From assembly GCA_018228685.1 (NCBI GenBank), contig CP073691.1, positions 930,001 through 994,000 of the forward strand: DNA of 64,000 nucleotides. Reading direction: 5' to 3'. Made by a program: the position numbers and the translations under genes. Within the stretch, counting starts at the first letter, position 1; each line of letters opens with the position of its first letter. This document shows, piece by piece, positions 29,807 through 39,381 of the stretch. Source of the stretch: Clostridiaceae bacterium Marseille-Q4149 (GTDB taxonomy: Bacteria; Bacillota; Clostridia; Oscillospirales; Oscillospiraceae). The notes below the pieces were generated by a model. That model was not told the DNA's origin. It saw only the letters and a program-made list of their open reading frames with translations, and did no database searches.

Positions 29807-32800
29807 CGCCGCAGCAGGAAACGGCCGTATATAACCGGGGCGGAAGCCTGCTGGTGTCCGCCGCCGCAGGCTCCGGCAAAACCAAGGTCCTGGTGGAGCG
29901 CCTGTTTTCCTATATGGAGCAGGAGGGCTGCCAGGTGGACGACTTCCTGATCATCACCTATACCAAGGCCGCCGCGGCGGAGCTGCGGGGCAAGATCGCC
30001 CAGGAGCTGACCCGCCGGGTGGCGGAGCGCCCCGGGGACGGTCACCTGCGGCGGCAGATGCTGCGGGTGTATCAGGCGGACATCAAAACGGTGGACGCCT
30101 TCTGCGCCGGGCTTCTGCGGGAGAACGTCCACCTGCTGCCGCCGGTGGAGGAGCACAGCCTGACCCCGGATTTCCGGGTGCTGGACGAGCAGGAGGCCGC
30201 CCTGCTGCGGCGGCGGGTGCTGGACCGGGTATTGGAGGATTTTTACGCCGGCATTGAGGAGGACGAAAACGCCCGCCTGCTGGCGGAGACCCTGGGAGCC
30301 GGCCGGGACGACCGGGCCCTGGAGGCCCTGGTGCTGGACCTGCACCAGAAGACCCAGAGCCACCCCCACCCCCTGCGGTGGCTGGAGGAGCTGAAGCGGG
30401 ACTGGGCCAGAACGCCGGAGCACCTGCCGGACACCGGCTGCGGCCGGTATCTCATGGAGGACGCCCTGCGGAAGGCGGACTTCTGGTCCCGGCGGCTGAA
30501 CCAGGCCGTGGAGGACATGGAGGACTACCCCGCCGTGTACAAAGCCTACGGCGACCGGTTCCTGGAGGCAGCCCAGGCCCTGGAACACCTGCGGGACAAG
30601 GCGGAACAGGGCTGGGACAGCCTGGGACAGGCGGTCCCCGTATTCCGCCGGATGGGAGCCGTCCGGGGCGACGAAAACGCCGCCTGCCGGGACCGGTCCA
30701 AGGCGGTGCTGGAGCAGTGCAAAAAGGCATTGAAGGACATCCGGGCCACCTTTTCCGTGCCGGAGGAGGAGCTGCTGGAGGACCTGCGCCAGATGGCCCC
30801 GGCCATGCTGGCCCTGCTGAGCCTGACGGCCCGGTTCACCCTGCGCTACCAGGCGGAGAAGGTCCGGCGGAACGTGATGGACTTTTCCGACCAGGAGCAC
30901 TATGCCATCGACCTGCTGACCGACGGCCAGGGCCAGCCCACGGACCTGGCCCGGCAGGTGGCCTCCCGCTACCGGGAGGTGATGGTGGACGAATATCAGG
31001 ACAGCAACCAGGTGCAGAACTGCATTTTCCGGGCGCTGTCCGACCGGGAGCGGCGGCTGTTCGCCGTGGGCGACGTGAAGCAGAGCATCTATCGCTTCCG
31101 GCTGGCGGACCCCACCATCTTTCTGGAAAAATACCTGTCCTATGTCCCGGCATCGGAAGCGGAGGAGGGCCAGCCCCGGAAGGTGCTGCTGAGCCGGAAT
31201 TTCCGCTCCCGCCGGGAGGTGCTGGACGGCACCAACTTCGTGTTCCGGTCTGTTATGTCCCGGGAAATGGGAGAAATGGACTACGGCGACGACGAGCAGC
31301 TGTACTTCGGCGCGGAGGCGGCGTACCCGCCCCGGCCGGGCATGGAGCCGGAGCTGCACTTCATCAGCGTGGAAAACACCCAGGAGGAGAGCTTCGACCG
31401 GACGGAGATGGAGGCCCGGTTCACGGCCCGCCGCATCCGGCAGCTGCTGGACGAGAAATTCCAGGTGCAGGGGGAGGACGGCCGGCCCCGGCCGGTGGAG
31501 CCGGAGGACATCGTCATTCTCATGCGCTCCCCCCGGGCCAGGCTGGCGGCCTATACGGCGGCTCTGCGCCGGGAGAACATCCCCTGCACCAGCGGGGAAA
31601 GCGAGGCCTTCTTCAGCACCCCGGAGGCGGCGGTGATGGTGTCTTTTCTGCAGATCATCGACAATCCCCGGCAGGATGTGCCGCTGATCGCCGTGCTGCG
31701 GTCGCCGCTGTTCGGCTTTTCGGCGGACCGCCTGGCCCTGATCCGGGCGCTGCAGCCGGAGGGGGACTATTACGACGCCCTATGCCTGGACGACGGCGCG
31801 GACACGGCGGACTTCCGGCGGCTGCTGGAGGAGCTGCGGCTGGCGGCCCGGGACATGACGGCGGACCGCCTGCTGTGGAAGCTCTATACGGAGTGCCACG
31901 CCCTGGCGGTGTTCGGGGCCATGGAGGGCGGAGCCGCCCGGAAGGAGAACCTCATCGCCCTGTATACCTACGCCGGTCAGCAGGCGGCGGCTGGCCGGGG
32001 CGGCCTGTTCGACTTTGTGACCCAGCTCCACGACCTGCTGGAGGAGGGGCGGCAGCCCCCCATCACCACCCGGACCGCCGGCAGCGGGGTGCAGATCATG
32101 AGCGTGCACCGGTCCAAGGGACTGGAGTTCCCGGTGGTGATCCTGACGGACCTGCACAAGGCCTTCAACGCCGACGACTTCCGCCGTCCGGTGCTGGTGC
32201 ACCCCCGGCTGGGCCTGGGCACCGAGCGTGTGGACCGGGAAAAGCGCATCCGGTACGACACCGTCACCAAAACCGCCGTGGCGGCGGCCCTGACCCGGGA
32301 GAGCAAGTCCGAGGAAATGCGGATCCTGTATGTGGCCCTGACCCGGGCCAAGGAGAAGCTCATCTGCGTGCAGTGCATGGCCCACGGCCGCAAGCGGCTG
32401 GCGGACCTGTCGGTGCTGGCGGATATGCCCACGCCGCCGGAGGCGGTGGCCGGGGCCAAATGCCCCGGAGACTGGCTGCTGCTGCCGCTGCTGTGCGCCC
32501 CAGAGGGGGAGCCTCTGCGCCGATGGGCGGAGGCGGAGCCCCAGACCCGGGTGGGCCTGGGCGGCGGCTGGCAGGTGCAGGTGTGGGAAAATCCCACGGC
32601 CGCGGCGGCCCGGGAGCGGGAGGACGCACCGCAGGAGGTCCCGCCGGAGAGCGCCGTGGAGGTCCAGGAGCTGGACTATCCCCATCAGGCGGCCTGCCGC
32701 ATCCCCACCAAGGTCACGGCCACCCAGCTGAAGGGCCGGGAGCTGGACGAGGAGATCGCCCAGGGCACGGTCCGGCGGGTGCGGCAGGTGCAGGTGGACA

Positions 32801-33330
32801 CCCCCCGGTTCCTGCTGGGGGAGCGGCCCCTGTCCGCCGCTCAGCGGGGCACGGCCATGCACCTGCTGATGCAGTACCTGGACCTGAACGGCCCGGACCC
32901 GGAGGAGCAGGCGGCGTCCCTGACGGCGCGGCATCTGCTGACCCCGGAGCAGGCGGCGTCCCTGGACCTGGAGCAGGTGCGGCGGTTCCTGGCCTCGCCT
33001 CTGGCCCAGCGCATCCGCCGGGCGGAGCAGGTGTACCGGGAGTACCGCTTTTCCCTGCTGCTGCCGGCGGCGCTGTATGACCCGGCGGCGGAGCCGGAGG
33101 ACGAGCTGATGCTCCAGGGCGTGGTGGACTGCGCCTTCCGGACGGAGGAGGGCCTGGTCATCGTGGACTTCAAAACCGACCGCATCAGGCCGGAGGAGGC
33201 CCCCGCCCGGGCGGAGCTGTACCGCCCCCAGCTGACGGCGTACAGCCAGGCCCTGAGCCGGGTGCTGGAAACGCCGGTGGCGGAAATGGTGCTGTACTTC
33301 TTCGCCCCCGGCTGTCAGGTGACGCTGTAA
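29797..33330 (+). CDS. addA: AddA subunit of the ATP-dependent helicase-nuclease AddAB
   Basis: The UvrD-like motor and second nuclease of AddAB, 1177 aa. Motifs run in order: Walker A SAAAGSGKT (21-29), TYTKAAAAEL, Walker B VMVDEYQDS, GDVKQSIYRFR, MSVHRSKGLEFPVV and YVALTRAKEKL. The C-terminal nuclease has GVVDCAFR followed by VIVDFKTDR. All helicase and nuclease residues appear intact. The ATG starts inside the end of addB, indicating coupled translation. The TAA is followed immediately by the remnant of another gene and then by a terminator. Confidence 0.96.
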   Translation: MPLTPQQETAVYNRGGSLLVSAAAGSGKTKVLVERLFSYMEQEGCQVDDFLIITYTKAAAAELRGKIAQELTRRVAERPGDGHLRRQMLRVYQADIKTVDAFCAGLLRENVHLLPPVEEHSLTPDFRVLDEQEAALLRRRVLDRVLEDFYAGIEEDENARLLAETLGAGRDDRALEALVLDLHQKTQSHPHPLRWLEELKRDWARTPEHLPDTGCGRYLMEDALRKADFWSRRLNQAVEDMEDYPAVYKAYGDRFLEAAQALEHLRDKAEQGWDSLGQAVPVFRRMGAVRGDENAACRDRSKAVLEQCKKALKDIRATFSVPEEELLEDLRQMAPAMLALLSLTARFTLRYQAEKVRRNVMDFSDQEHYAIDLLTDGQGQPTDLARQVASRYREVMVDEYQDSNQVQNCIFRALSDRERRLFAVGDVKQSIYRFRLADPTIFLEKYLSYVPASEAEEGQPRKVLLSRNFRSRREVLDGTNFVFRSVMSREMGEMDYGDDEQLYFGAEAAYPPRPGMEPELHFISVENTQEESFDRTEMEARFTARRIRQLLDEKFQVQGEDGRPRPVEPEDIVILMRSPRARLAAYTAALRRENIPCTSGESEAFFSTPEAAVMVSFLQIIDNPRQDVPLIAVLRSPLFGFSADRLALIRALQPEGDYYDALCLDDGADTADFRRLLEELRLAARDMTADRLLWKLYTECHALAVFGAMEGGAARKENLIALYTYAGQQAAAGRGGLFDFVTQLHDLLEEGRQPPITTRTAGSGVQIMSVHRSKGLEFPVVILTDLHKAFNADDFRRPVLVHPRLGLGTERVDREKRIRYDTVTKTAVAAALTRESKSEEMRILYVALTRAKEKLICVQCMAHGRKRLADLSVLADMPTPPEAVAGAKCPGDWLLLPLLCAPEGEPLRRWAEAEPQTRVGLGGGWQVQVWENPTAAAAREREDAPQEVPPESAVEVQELDYPHQAACRIPTKVTATQLKGRELDEEIAQGTVRRVRQVQVDTPRFLLGERPLSAAQRGTAMHLLMQYLDLNGPDPEEQAASLTARHLLTPEQAASLDLEQVRRFLASPLAQRIRRAEQVYREYRFSLLLPAALYDPAAEPEDELMLQGVVDCAFRTEEGLVIVDFKTDRIRPEEAPARAELYRPQLTAYSQALSRVLETPVAEMVLYFFAPGCQVTL

Positions 33331-33427
33331 TGGCTTCGCCTCCGCTATTTCCGCCGGTGTGTTCGTGGTGGGCCTGATCCTGGAGCTGTGCCTGCCCAAG
33401 GACCCCAAGCGCTACGAGACCCGGTAA
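33323..33427 (+). pseudogene. 3' remnant of a membrane-protein gene
   Basis: Directly after addA, a frame ending in TAA at 33425-33427 reads as a clean protein C-terminus: one hydrophobic helix (FASAISAGVFVVGLILEL) and a charged tail CLPKDPKRYETR. There is no start codon with a ribosome site, and the frame meets a stop at 33320-33322 inside addA. It therefore looks like the last 34 codons of a lost gene left between addA and a terminator. The parent family is not identified. It could instead be chance coding-like sequence in GC-rich DNA. Confidence 0.5.
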
Positions 33428-33451
33428 AAATTGGAAATTTCTTCCGCCTTT

Positions 33452-33483
33452 GCGCCGCAGACAGCCGTCTGCGGCGCTTTTTT
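33452..33483 (+). terminator. Terminator after addA
   Basis: An 11-bp GC-rich stem (33452-33462 with 33467-33477), loop AGCC and seven T. Bases 33484-33589 then form the upstream region of spoIVB. I see no convincing sigma-A promoter there; a forespore sigma-F or sigma-G promoter is expected from the family, but I could not place it with confidence. Confidence 0.94.
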
Positions 33484-33589
33484 CGCGTCCGGCGGAAAAG
33501 CATCCTTTATTTAGCGGACATGAAACGCCGTCCGGCGGCGCAAAGTAACTCTGTCGCCGGCGACAAAATTCAAAAACAGGGGTGATCGC

Positions 33590-34600
33590 ATGTATGAAAC
33601 GCAAAAAAAGCGACGCATACGCAGGCCGGCCGCATGGCTGCTGGCCGTGCTGCTCACCGGGGTCCTGTGCTGCCAGGCGGTATGGGCCGATCAGCGCACC
33701 TTGATCCCTGTGGGGAAGGCGGTGGGCATCAAGCTCTTTGCCGACGGCGTGCTGGTGGTGTCCACCTCGGAAACGGACCCCTGCCCGGCCCGGGACTGCG
33801 GCATCCGGGAGGGGGACCTGATCGTCAGCTGCAACGGCGAAAAGGTCACCTCCACGGAGGACCTGCAGGCCCTGCTGCAGGCCACCGGGGGACAGCCCGC
33901 CGCCATCGGCCTGCGGCGTGAGGGCAAGACCCTGGACGTCACCGCCGTGCCGGTGCAGGCGGAGGACGGCTCCTGGCGGCTGGGCGCCTGGACCCGGGAC
34001 AGCATGGCCGGCGTGGGGACCCTGACCTTCTATGACCCGGACACCGGGGCCTACGGCGCTCTGGGCCACGGCATCACCGACACGGACACGGCCCAGCTGA
34101 TGCCTCTGGCCAGCGGCTCCATTATGGAGACCTCCGTGAAGGCCGTGAAAAAGGGCGAAAAGGGTGAGCCGGGCCAGCTGAAGGGGGACTTCACGGCCCA
34201 GCACGACGTGGGCACCGTGTCCGCCAACACCACCGGCGGCATTTTCGGCACCGTGGCGGAGGGGGACTTCGTCTCCGGCACGGCCCTGCCGGTGGCCCAG
34301 CGCAGCCAGGTGACCACGGGCCCTGCTACCATTCTGTCCACCGTCTCCGGAGATGATACCCGGGCCTATCAGGTGGAGATTGTGCGGCTTTGTCCCATGA
34401 ACCGGGACGGCCGGGACCTGCTGCTGAAGGTCACGGACCCCCAGCTGCTGGAGACCACCGGCGGCATCGTCCAGGGGATGAGCGGCAGCCCCATCATCCA
34501 GAACGGGCGCTTTGTGGGGGCTGTGACCCATGTGCTGGTGAACGACCCCTCCCAGGGCTACGGCATCCTGCTGGAGCATATGCTGGAGGCGGTGGGATAA
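33590..34600 (+). CDS. spoIVB: SpoIVB serine peptidase (S55), sporulation checkpoint protease
   Basis: Made in the forespore and secreted toward the mother cell, where it cleaves SpoIVFA and so triggers sigma-K activation. The 336-aa protein has a signal anchor (about 12-33), a PDZ domain (about 45-125, with DCGIREGDLIVSCNG) and the S55 peptidase domain. The catalytic His is in GALGHGI and the Ser in GMSGSPII. Ribosome site AGGGGTGA precedes ATG 33590. It marks the organism as an endospore former. In many Clostridia spo0A follows spoIVB, but here an M14 peptidase does. Confidence 0.95.
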   Translation: MYETQKKRRIRRPAAWLLAVLLTGVLCCQAVWADQRTLIPVGKAVGIKLFADGVLVVSTSETDPCPARDCGIREGDLIVSCNGEKVTSTEDLQALLQATGGQPAAIGLRREGKTLDVTAVPVQAEDGSWRLGAWTRDSMAGVGTLTFYDPDTGAYGALGHGITDTDTAQLMPLASGSIMETSVKAVKKGEKGEPGQLKGDFTAQHDVGTVSANTTGGIFGTVAEGDFVSGTALPVAQRSQVTTGPATILSTVSGDDTRAYQVEIVRLCPMNRDGRDLLLKVTDPQLLETTGGIVQGMSGSPIIQNGRFVGAVTHVLVNDPSQGYGILLEHMLEAVG

Positions 34601-34662
34601 CAGAACCGGCCAATTTGATGGCGGTAAAACGCGTATTGCGATTATAGAAAAGAACATGCGTG

Positions 34663-34712
34663 CCGGGATATCCGAAGAAATGCCTGCATTTCCTCCGGGT
34701 ATCCCGGTTTTT
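34663..34712 (+). terminator. Terminator after spoIVB
   Basis: A long imperfect hairpin: CCGGGATA at 34663-34670 pairs with TATCCCGG at 34700-34707. The stem continues inward through AATGC/GCATT, followed by TTTTT at 34708-34712. Confidence 0.85.
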
Positions 34713-34895
34713 CGGGGGAAAAACCATATTTTCTTATACAAATTTTGAGTGATGTCCAAATAGCTGCGGCGGCCTGTGGAACGCATGGTCGACTGTCTGA
34801 AAGTTCACAATATGAATAACGGAATGCATGAGAGGAAAACATAACAGCACATTGCACAAAAATATACAAATATTTTTCTGTCGCGCCGCATATGC

Positions 34896-34938
34896 CTGTA
34901 CAGATTGACGAAGCTGTACAGCCGTGTTAATCTAAAAT
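34896..34938 (+). promoter_or_regulatory. Promoter with paired CTGTACAG palindromes upstream of the M14 peptidase
   Basis: Two identical 8-bp palindromes, CTGTACAG at 34896-34903 and 34914-34921, flank a -35-like TTGACG (34905-34910). TAATCT (34928-34933) stands 17 nt downstream as the -10. This arrangement is typical of a repressor operator. The remainder of 34713-35022 is AT-rich, holds an inverted repeat around 34859-34877 and no gene. Confidence 0.5.
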
Positions 34939-35022
34939 CAACGATCCAACAGACGGCCCGGCGGCCCCGTCGGACGACCCAAGGACCACCATGGAAAAGA
35001 AAGAGAAGAAAAGGAGAAAACT

Positions 35023-38000
35023 ATGCAGCACAAAAGATCCCGTCTTTCGACGAAGATCCTGGCGTTTGTCCTGATCCTCGCTCTCGTATTCCCTGCATCT
35101 GCGTTCGCAAGCGTCGCAGACGTGGCGAAGGACACTCGTTCCCCCGGTAAGTCCCTGGCAAATACCTATCCCGCATACACCGACATCGACTGGCAGATCT
35201 CCCTGGCGGAGGACGCCACCGCCACCGTCACCCTGCCCACCAACCTGACGGAGAATGAGCTGGCCGCCGCCATGGACGCGGGCCTGTCCCTGTCTCTGGA
35301 CCGCGACACCCAGCGCGGCTATCTGAACCCCGAGAAGTTCCCCAACCCCTATCAGGGCGGCCCTCTGGACAGCTGGAAGACCCAGAGAGACACCCAGATG
35401 TTCCAGGTGGATGACTACGGCTTTGCGTTCGACGACGACGGCAAGGTCTCTCTGGTCCTGTACCTGAACATCTCCTGCTACTTTGCCAACCGCTCCGGCA
35501 GCGTGGATTACAGCGCCCCCCACAGCAACGGCGGCGCATACCTGGACCTGTGCGGCTATTACACCCTGCGTGTGACCGCCGACGGTAAGGACATCGCCTC
35601 CTGCCACGCCAAGGTCGTTCCTTACGACAGCTTCCGCACCGTGTACGAGCTGTATGACGATCTGGAAGCCCTGGCCGCCATGGACACCGACCTGTATGTG
35701 TCCAAGGAGTCCATGGGCCAGACCACCACCGACGGCTATGATATGCCCTACCTGATCGTTGCCGACTCCAAGGAGTCCGTTGACAAGTGGCTGGCATACA
35801 CCGACCTGGTGGAATCCGACCCCGACCTGGCGCTGACCAAGCTGGCCAACGGCGACTTCGATGACCTGCGGGTGCCTATGTTCGCCTCCAACGTCCACTC
35901 CAACGAGAATGCCGCCGTCAACGGCATCCTGGAGTTCGCCCACCTGCTGCTGGAGAACGAGACCATCAACGTCAACACCCTGGAGGGCTTCACCGACGCC
36001 GGTAAGGAGCTTCTGGCCCAGGAGATGGCCAAGCAGAACGTGGCCGTTCCCGAGCAGATCAAGAATTTCGCCTCCTACATCGGCTTCATCCGCGGTGAAA
36101 ACGGCTACAAGGCCAACGGCAGCCTGTACTCCGGTCAGCTGGACCTGGCCGCCTATTATAATGTGCAGGAGAACCGGGTCAACGTCAAGGAGCTGCTGGG
36201 CGACGTGTTTATGGTCATCGTCCCCGAGCAGAACATCGAGGGCTATGAGCACATGACCCGCACCACCGGTCAGGGCTATGACCCCAACCGCGACGAGGCC
36301 AACCAGACCCTGTTTGAGGATGCCAACGCCATGGCCCTGGTGAATAAGTTCAACCCCATGGTGTTCACCGAGATCCACGGCCGCGTGGAGGCCATGCTCA
36401 TCGAGCCCTGCACGCCTCCCCACGAGCCCAACTATGAGTACGACCTGATCGCCAAGCAGTTCATCCAGCTGGGCGAGGCCGTGGGTATGGGCGCCATCGC
36501 CAACAACCCCGAGCACAACAGCTTCGAGATGCCCTACCGCGATTACCTGCGTGTGGACAACGATTCTCCCTCCGGCGTGGCCTGGACCGAGCCCTGGGAT
36601 GATATGACCACCGCCTACGGTTCCCAGTTCCCCGTCCTGATCGGCACCGCCGGCATCACCTGGGAGCTGCCTGTGTACAGTGACGTCGCCTCCGAGCTGG
36701 TGGTGCCTTACGGCCTGATGACCCAGGCCATGTACATCCAGGCCAACAAGATCACCATGCTGGAGAACCAGGCCAAGCTGTTCTCCCGCGGCGTGAACAA
36801 CACCAATTCCAACGAGCTGGTGGCTCCCTGGTACGTGGACCAATATGACCGGCCCGGCACCCAGACTGAGCTGATGCGCCCCGTGTACGATGGCGAGGGC
36901 CAGAACGGCAACTTCTATCCCGAGTGCTATATCATCCCCATGGACAGCGCCAACCAGAAGAATCTGTATGACGCCGCCGCCGAGATGAAGTACCTGACCC
37001 GCAACGATGTGAAGGTCAACGTGGCCAGCAAGGAATTCACCTATGACGGCGTGACCTATCCCGCCGGTACCATGGTGGTGTCCATGTATCAGGCCAAGCG
37101 CTCCCTGGCCAACAGCCAGCTGTTCGACGGCACCTTCATCAACGTCTGGCAGGGCCTGTACTCCGAGAGCTTCGCCCAGCGCAGCAATGCCCGGGGCTAT
37201 GACCGCGTCATCGTGGCGGAGCCCGCTGCCTACAAGACCATCATGGCCGCCTGCCCCGAGACCATCAACTATACCCAGGCTCTGACCTATCTGGCCGCCT
37301 TCGCCACCCAGTTTGAGGGCGTGGAGAACGCCGACGTCATCATCGACAACGTGTCCAACGACTCCGCCGCTGCCGTCAACGCGCTGCTGCGGGCCGGCAA
37401 GACCGTGGCCATAATCACCGAGGGCAGCGAGAAGGGCAACTTCATCTGTTCCTATGAGGACTTCATGACCGTGGCCAAGGACTATGTCCTCACCGCCACC
37501 GGCGTGTACGGCACCGGCATCAAGGCCGCCGTCATCCTCAATCCCCAGGTGTATCTGCCCGGCAAGCCCGCCGACAACACCTCCGGCTACGTGGAGACCA
37601 CCCTGCGCTCCGGCTCCTATAACTACCGCTTCGACTGGCTGGCTCTGACCGCCATGGGCTTCACCATGACCGATGACCTGACCAAGGCCAACGTCATCGT
37701 GGGCTCCCGCGTCCTCAGCGACGATGCCCTGGCCGCCGTGAAGGCCGGTACGCCTTACATGGGCTACAGCAACGACGCCATCACCGGCAGTTCTGCCTTC
37801 ATGCAGGAGCTGGGCGTGGAGATCTCCTCCTGTGACATGGGTACCGACTTCCTGGGCCGGGTGGTATATCCCAACAACACCCTGGTCAACGCCACCTATA
37901 TCAACGAAGCTGACGACGTGATGTACGAGTACGGCACCTATTGGTTCACCAAGCTCCCCGAGGGCGCTACCGTTCTGATGCAGAACGCCGGCAAGGATCC

Positions 38001-38388
38001 CCTGCAGGGCTGCATCTGCCTGACGGACGATGAGCTGACCGAGCAGTTCAACCAGTACAACAACGGCGTGGTGGGCTTCGAGTATCAGAACGGCGACCTG
38101 GACATGGCCCTGTTTGCCAACGTCCTGAACCACAAGATCCACCAGACCGACGAGTACACCTTCATCAGCAACTTCATCTTCTCCCGCAGCCTCACTGAGA
38201 TGGCCTACGAGGGCGTTGCCCAGCCCGAGAATCCCGATCCCGTGAACCCCGGCAAGCCCGAGGAGCCCGGCAAGCCCGACGCCCCCAAGACCGGCGACTC
38301 CTCCAACATCATCGTCTGGGTGCTGGCCGCTTCCTTCAGCTGCGTGATGATCCCCGCCGCTGTGACCCTGAAGCGCAAGGCCCGCTGA
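35023..38388 (+). CDS. Exported M14-family zinc carboxypeptidase-like protein with sortase-type tail
   Basis: A 1121-aa secreted protein. It has a signal peptide (1-30, ending FPASAFAS). An M14 catalytic region follows: His292 and Glu295 in NVHSNENAA form the HxxE zinc motif, and the third ligand is likely the His of FTEIHGR near 448. The second half (about 600-1050) is of unknown fold, with a glutamine-amidotransferase-like look in places but no motif I can name. The C-terminus is a Pro-rich linker, APKTGD, a hydrophobic helix and RKAR, i.e. a cell-wall sorting signal in which Ala replaces the usual Leu. It may trim peptidoglycan peptides or exogenous peptides; the substrate is unknown. Confidence 0.82.
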   Translation: MQHKRSRLSTKILAFVLILALVFPASAFASVADVAKDTRSPGKSLANTYPAYTDIDWQISLAEDATATVTLPTNLTENELAAAMDAGLSLSLDRDTQRGYLNPEKFPNPYQGGPLDSWKTQRDTQMFQVDDYGFAFDDDGKVSLVLYLNISCYFANRSGSVDYSAPHSNGGAYLDLCGYYTLRVTADGKDIASCHAKVVPYDSFRTVYELYDDLEALAAMDTDLYVSKESMGQTTTDGYDMPYLIVADSKESVDKWLAYTDLVESDPDLALTKLANGDFDDLRVPMFASNVHSNENAAVNGILEFAHLLLENETINVNTLEGFTDAGKELLAQEMAKQNVAVPEQIKNFASYIGFIRGENGYKANGSLYSGQLDLAAYYNVQENRVNVKELLGDVFMVIVPEQNIEGYEHMTRTTGQGYDPNRDEANQTLFEDANAMALVNKFNPMVFTEIHGRVEAMLIEPCTPPHEPNYEYDLIAKQFIQLGEAVGMGAIANNPEHNSFEMPYRDYLRVDNDSPSGVAWTEPWDDMTTAYGSQFPVLIGTAGITWELPVYSDVASELVVPYGLMTQAMYIQANKITMLENQAKLFSRGVNNTNSNELVAPWYVDQYDRPGTQTELMRPVYDGEGQNGNFYPECYIIPMDSANQKNLYDAAAEMKYLTRNDVKVNVASKEFTYDGVTYPAGTMVVSMYQAKRSLANSQLFDGTFINVWQGLYSESFAQRSNARGYDRVIVAEPAAYKTIMAACPETINYTQALTYLAAFATQFEGVENADVIIDNVSNDSAAAVNALLRAGKTVAIITEGSEKGNFICSYEDFMTVAKDYVLTATGVYGTGIKAAVILNPQVYLPGKPADNTSGYVETTLRSGSYNYRFDWLALTAMGFTMTDDLTKANVIVGSRVLSDDALAAVKAGTPYMGYSNDAITGSSAFMQELGVEISSCDMGTDFLGRVVYPNNTLVNATYINEADDVMYEYGTYWFTKLPEGATVLMQNAGKDPLQGCICLTDDELTEQFNQYNNGVVGFEYQNGDLDMALFANVLNHKIHQTDEYTFISNFIFSRSLTEMAYEGVAQPENPDPVNPGKPEEPGKPDAPKTGDSSNIIVWVLAASFSCVMIPAAVTLKRKAR

Positions 38389-38461
38389 CCCACCTATAAG
38401 GAAGGGGCCGCAGCCCTGCCCAACCGGCTGTGACAGCCTTCCTCATACGCCAACTGCATAA

Positions 38462-38495
38462 GCAAAGGCCCCGGACGAAAGTCCGGGGCCTTTGC
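38462..38495. terminator. Bidirectional hairpin between the M14 peptidase and coaX
   Basis: A perfect 15-bp inverted repeat (38462-38476 with 38481-38495) and a GAAA loop. AAA/TTT lie inside the stem ends rather than as a long U tract. Its position between converging genes supports a terminator role in both directions. Confidence 0.75.
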
Positions 38496-38526
38496 CGTGA
38501 CTGTCAAAAAAGCAAAGCTCTTTTTA

Positions 38527-39300
38527 TCAGTGATTCTTCTGATAGATGTCCCACAGCCCCTCCATCAGCAGATACTTGTCATAGAGCACCTTGTTGCGGC
38601 AGTAGCGCACGATCACCGGGGCATTGCTGCCGGTGGCCACGATGGTGGGGGTCTCCCCCTGGGGCAGGACCTCCCGGATGCGGTCGATGACGCCGTCCAG
38701 CATCCCGGCGGTGCCGTAGACAATGCCGGAGCGCATGCAGTCCTCGGTGTTTTTGCCGATGAGGCTCTTGGGGTGCTGCAGGGAGATGTCCGGCAGCTGG
38801 GCGGTGTGGTCCGACAGGGCGTCCAGGCTCAGCCGCACCCCGGGGAACATCAGGCCGCCCTCATAGCTGCGCCTGCTGGAGATATAGGAGATGGTGGTGG
38901 CGGTGCCCATGTCGATCATGATGATGGGGGTGGGGTACTTGTCCAGGGCGGCCACGGCGCCTGCCACCAGGTCCGCCCCCAGCTGGTTGTGGATCTCCAT
39001 GCGGATGTTGAGCCCGGTTTTGACCCCGGGGCCCACGATCATGGGGGGCTTTCCCAGCAGGCGGGTCAGGGCTTTGGCCATCATGAAGTTGATGGGCGGC
39101 ACCACGCTGGAGAAAATGGCGCCGCTGACGTCACGCAGGTCGTATTGATACAGGGAGAAGATGTTCATCAGGTCGATGCTGATCTGATCTGCCGTTTTCC
39201 GGCTGTCGGTGTCGATGGAGGACAGAAATTTCAGGTCCCGTTTCTGGTCGAACAGCCCCACGGAGATGTTGGAATTGCCGATATCAATGGCCAAAAGCAT
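38527..39300 (-). CDS. coaX: Type III pantothenate kinase
   Basis: Phosphorylates pantothenate, the first step of coenzyme A synthesis. The 257-aa ASKHA-fold protein starts MLLAIDIGNSNISVGLF, the phosphate-binding loop. It contains GADLVAGAVAAL, then IIMIDMGTATTISYI with the second Asp, and later IVATGSNAPVI. The start at 39300 has AAAGGGGG 8 nt upstream; the frame stays open to 39369 without another ribosome site. The gene lies 81 nt downstream of thiN on the same strand and may share its transcript. Confidence 0.95.
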   Translation of the reverse strand: MLLAIDIGNSNISVGLFDQKRDLKFLSSIDTDSRKTADQISIDLMNIFSLYQYDLRDVSGAIFSSVVPPINFMMAKALTRLLGKPPMIVGPGVKTGLNIRMEIHNQLGADLVAGAVAALDKYPTPIIMIDMGTATTISYISSRRSYEGGLMFPGVRLSLDALSDHTAQLPDISLQHPKSLIGKNTEDCMRSGIVYGTAGMLDGVIDRIREVLPQGETPTIVATGSNAPVIVRYCRNKVLYDKYLLMEGLWDIYQKNH

Positions 39301-39381
39301 GGCAGAAGCCCCCTTTCCATTCCTGTCTATTCTACCACGCATGGCCCGCTTTGGCAACCGGGAACGCAAAAAACGCCCGGG

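Noticed and set aside
33388..33585. A 65-codon plus-strand frame after addA
   Set aside because: It runs through the strong terminator hairpin and has a basic, low-complexity product.
34927..38142. A 1071-codon minus-strand frame
   Set aside because: It mirrors the M14 peptidase codon for codon, is rich in His, Gly and Val and shows no domain; a shadow of strong codon bias.
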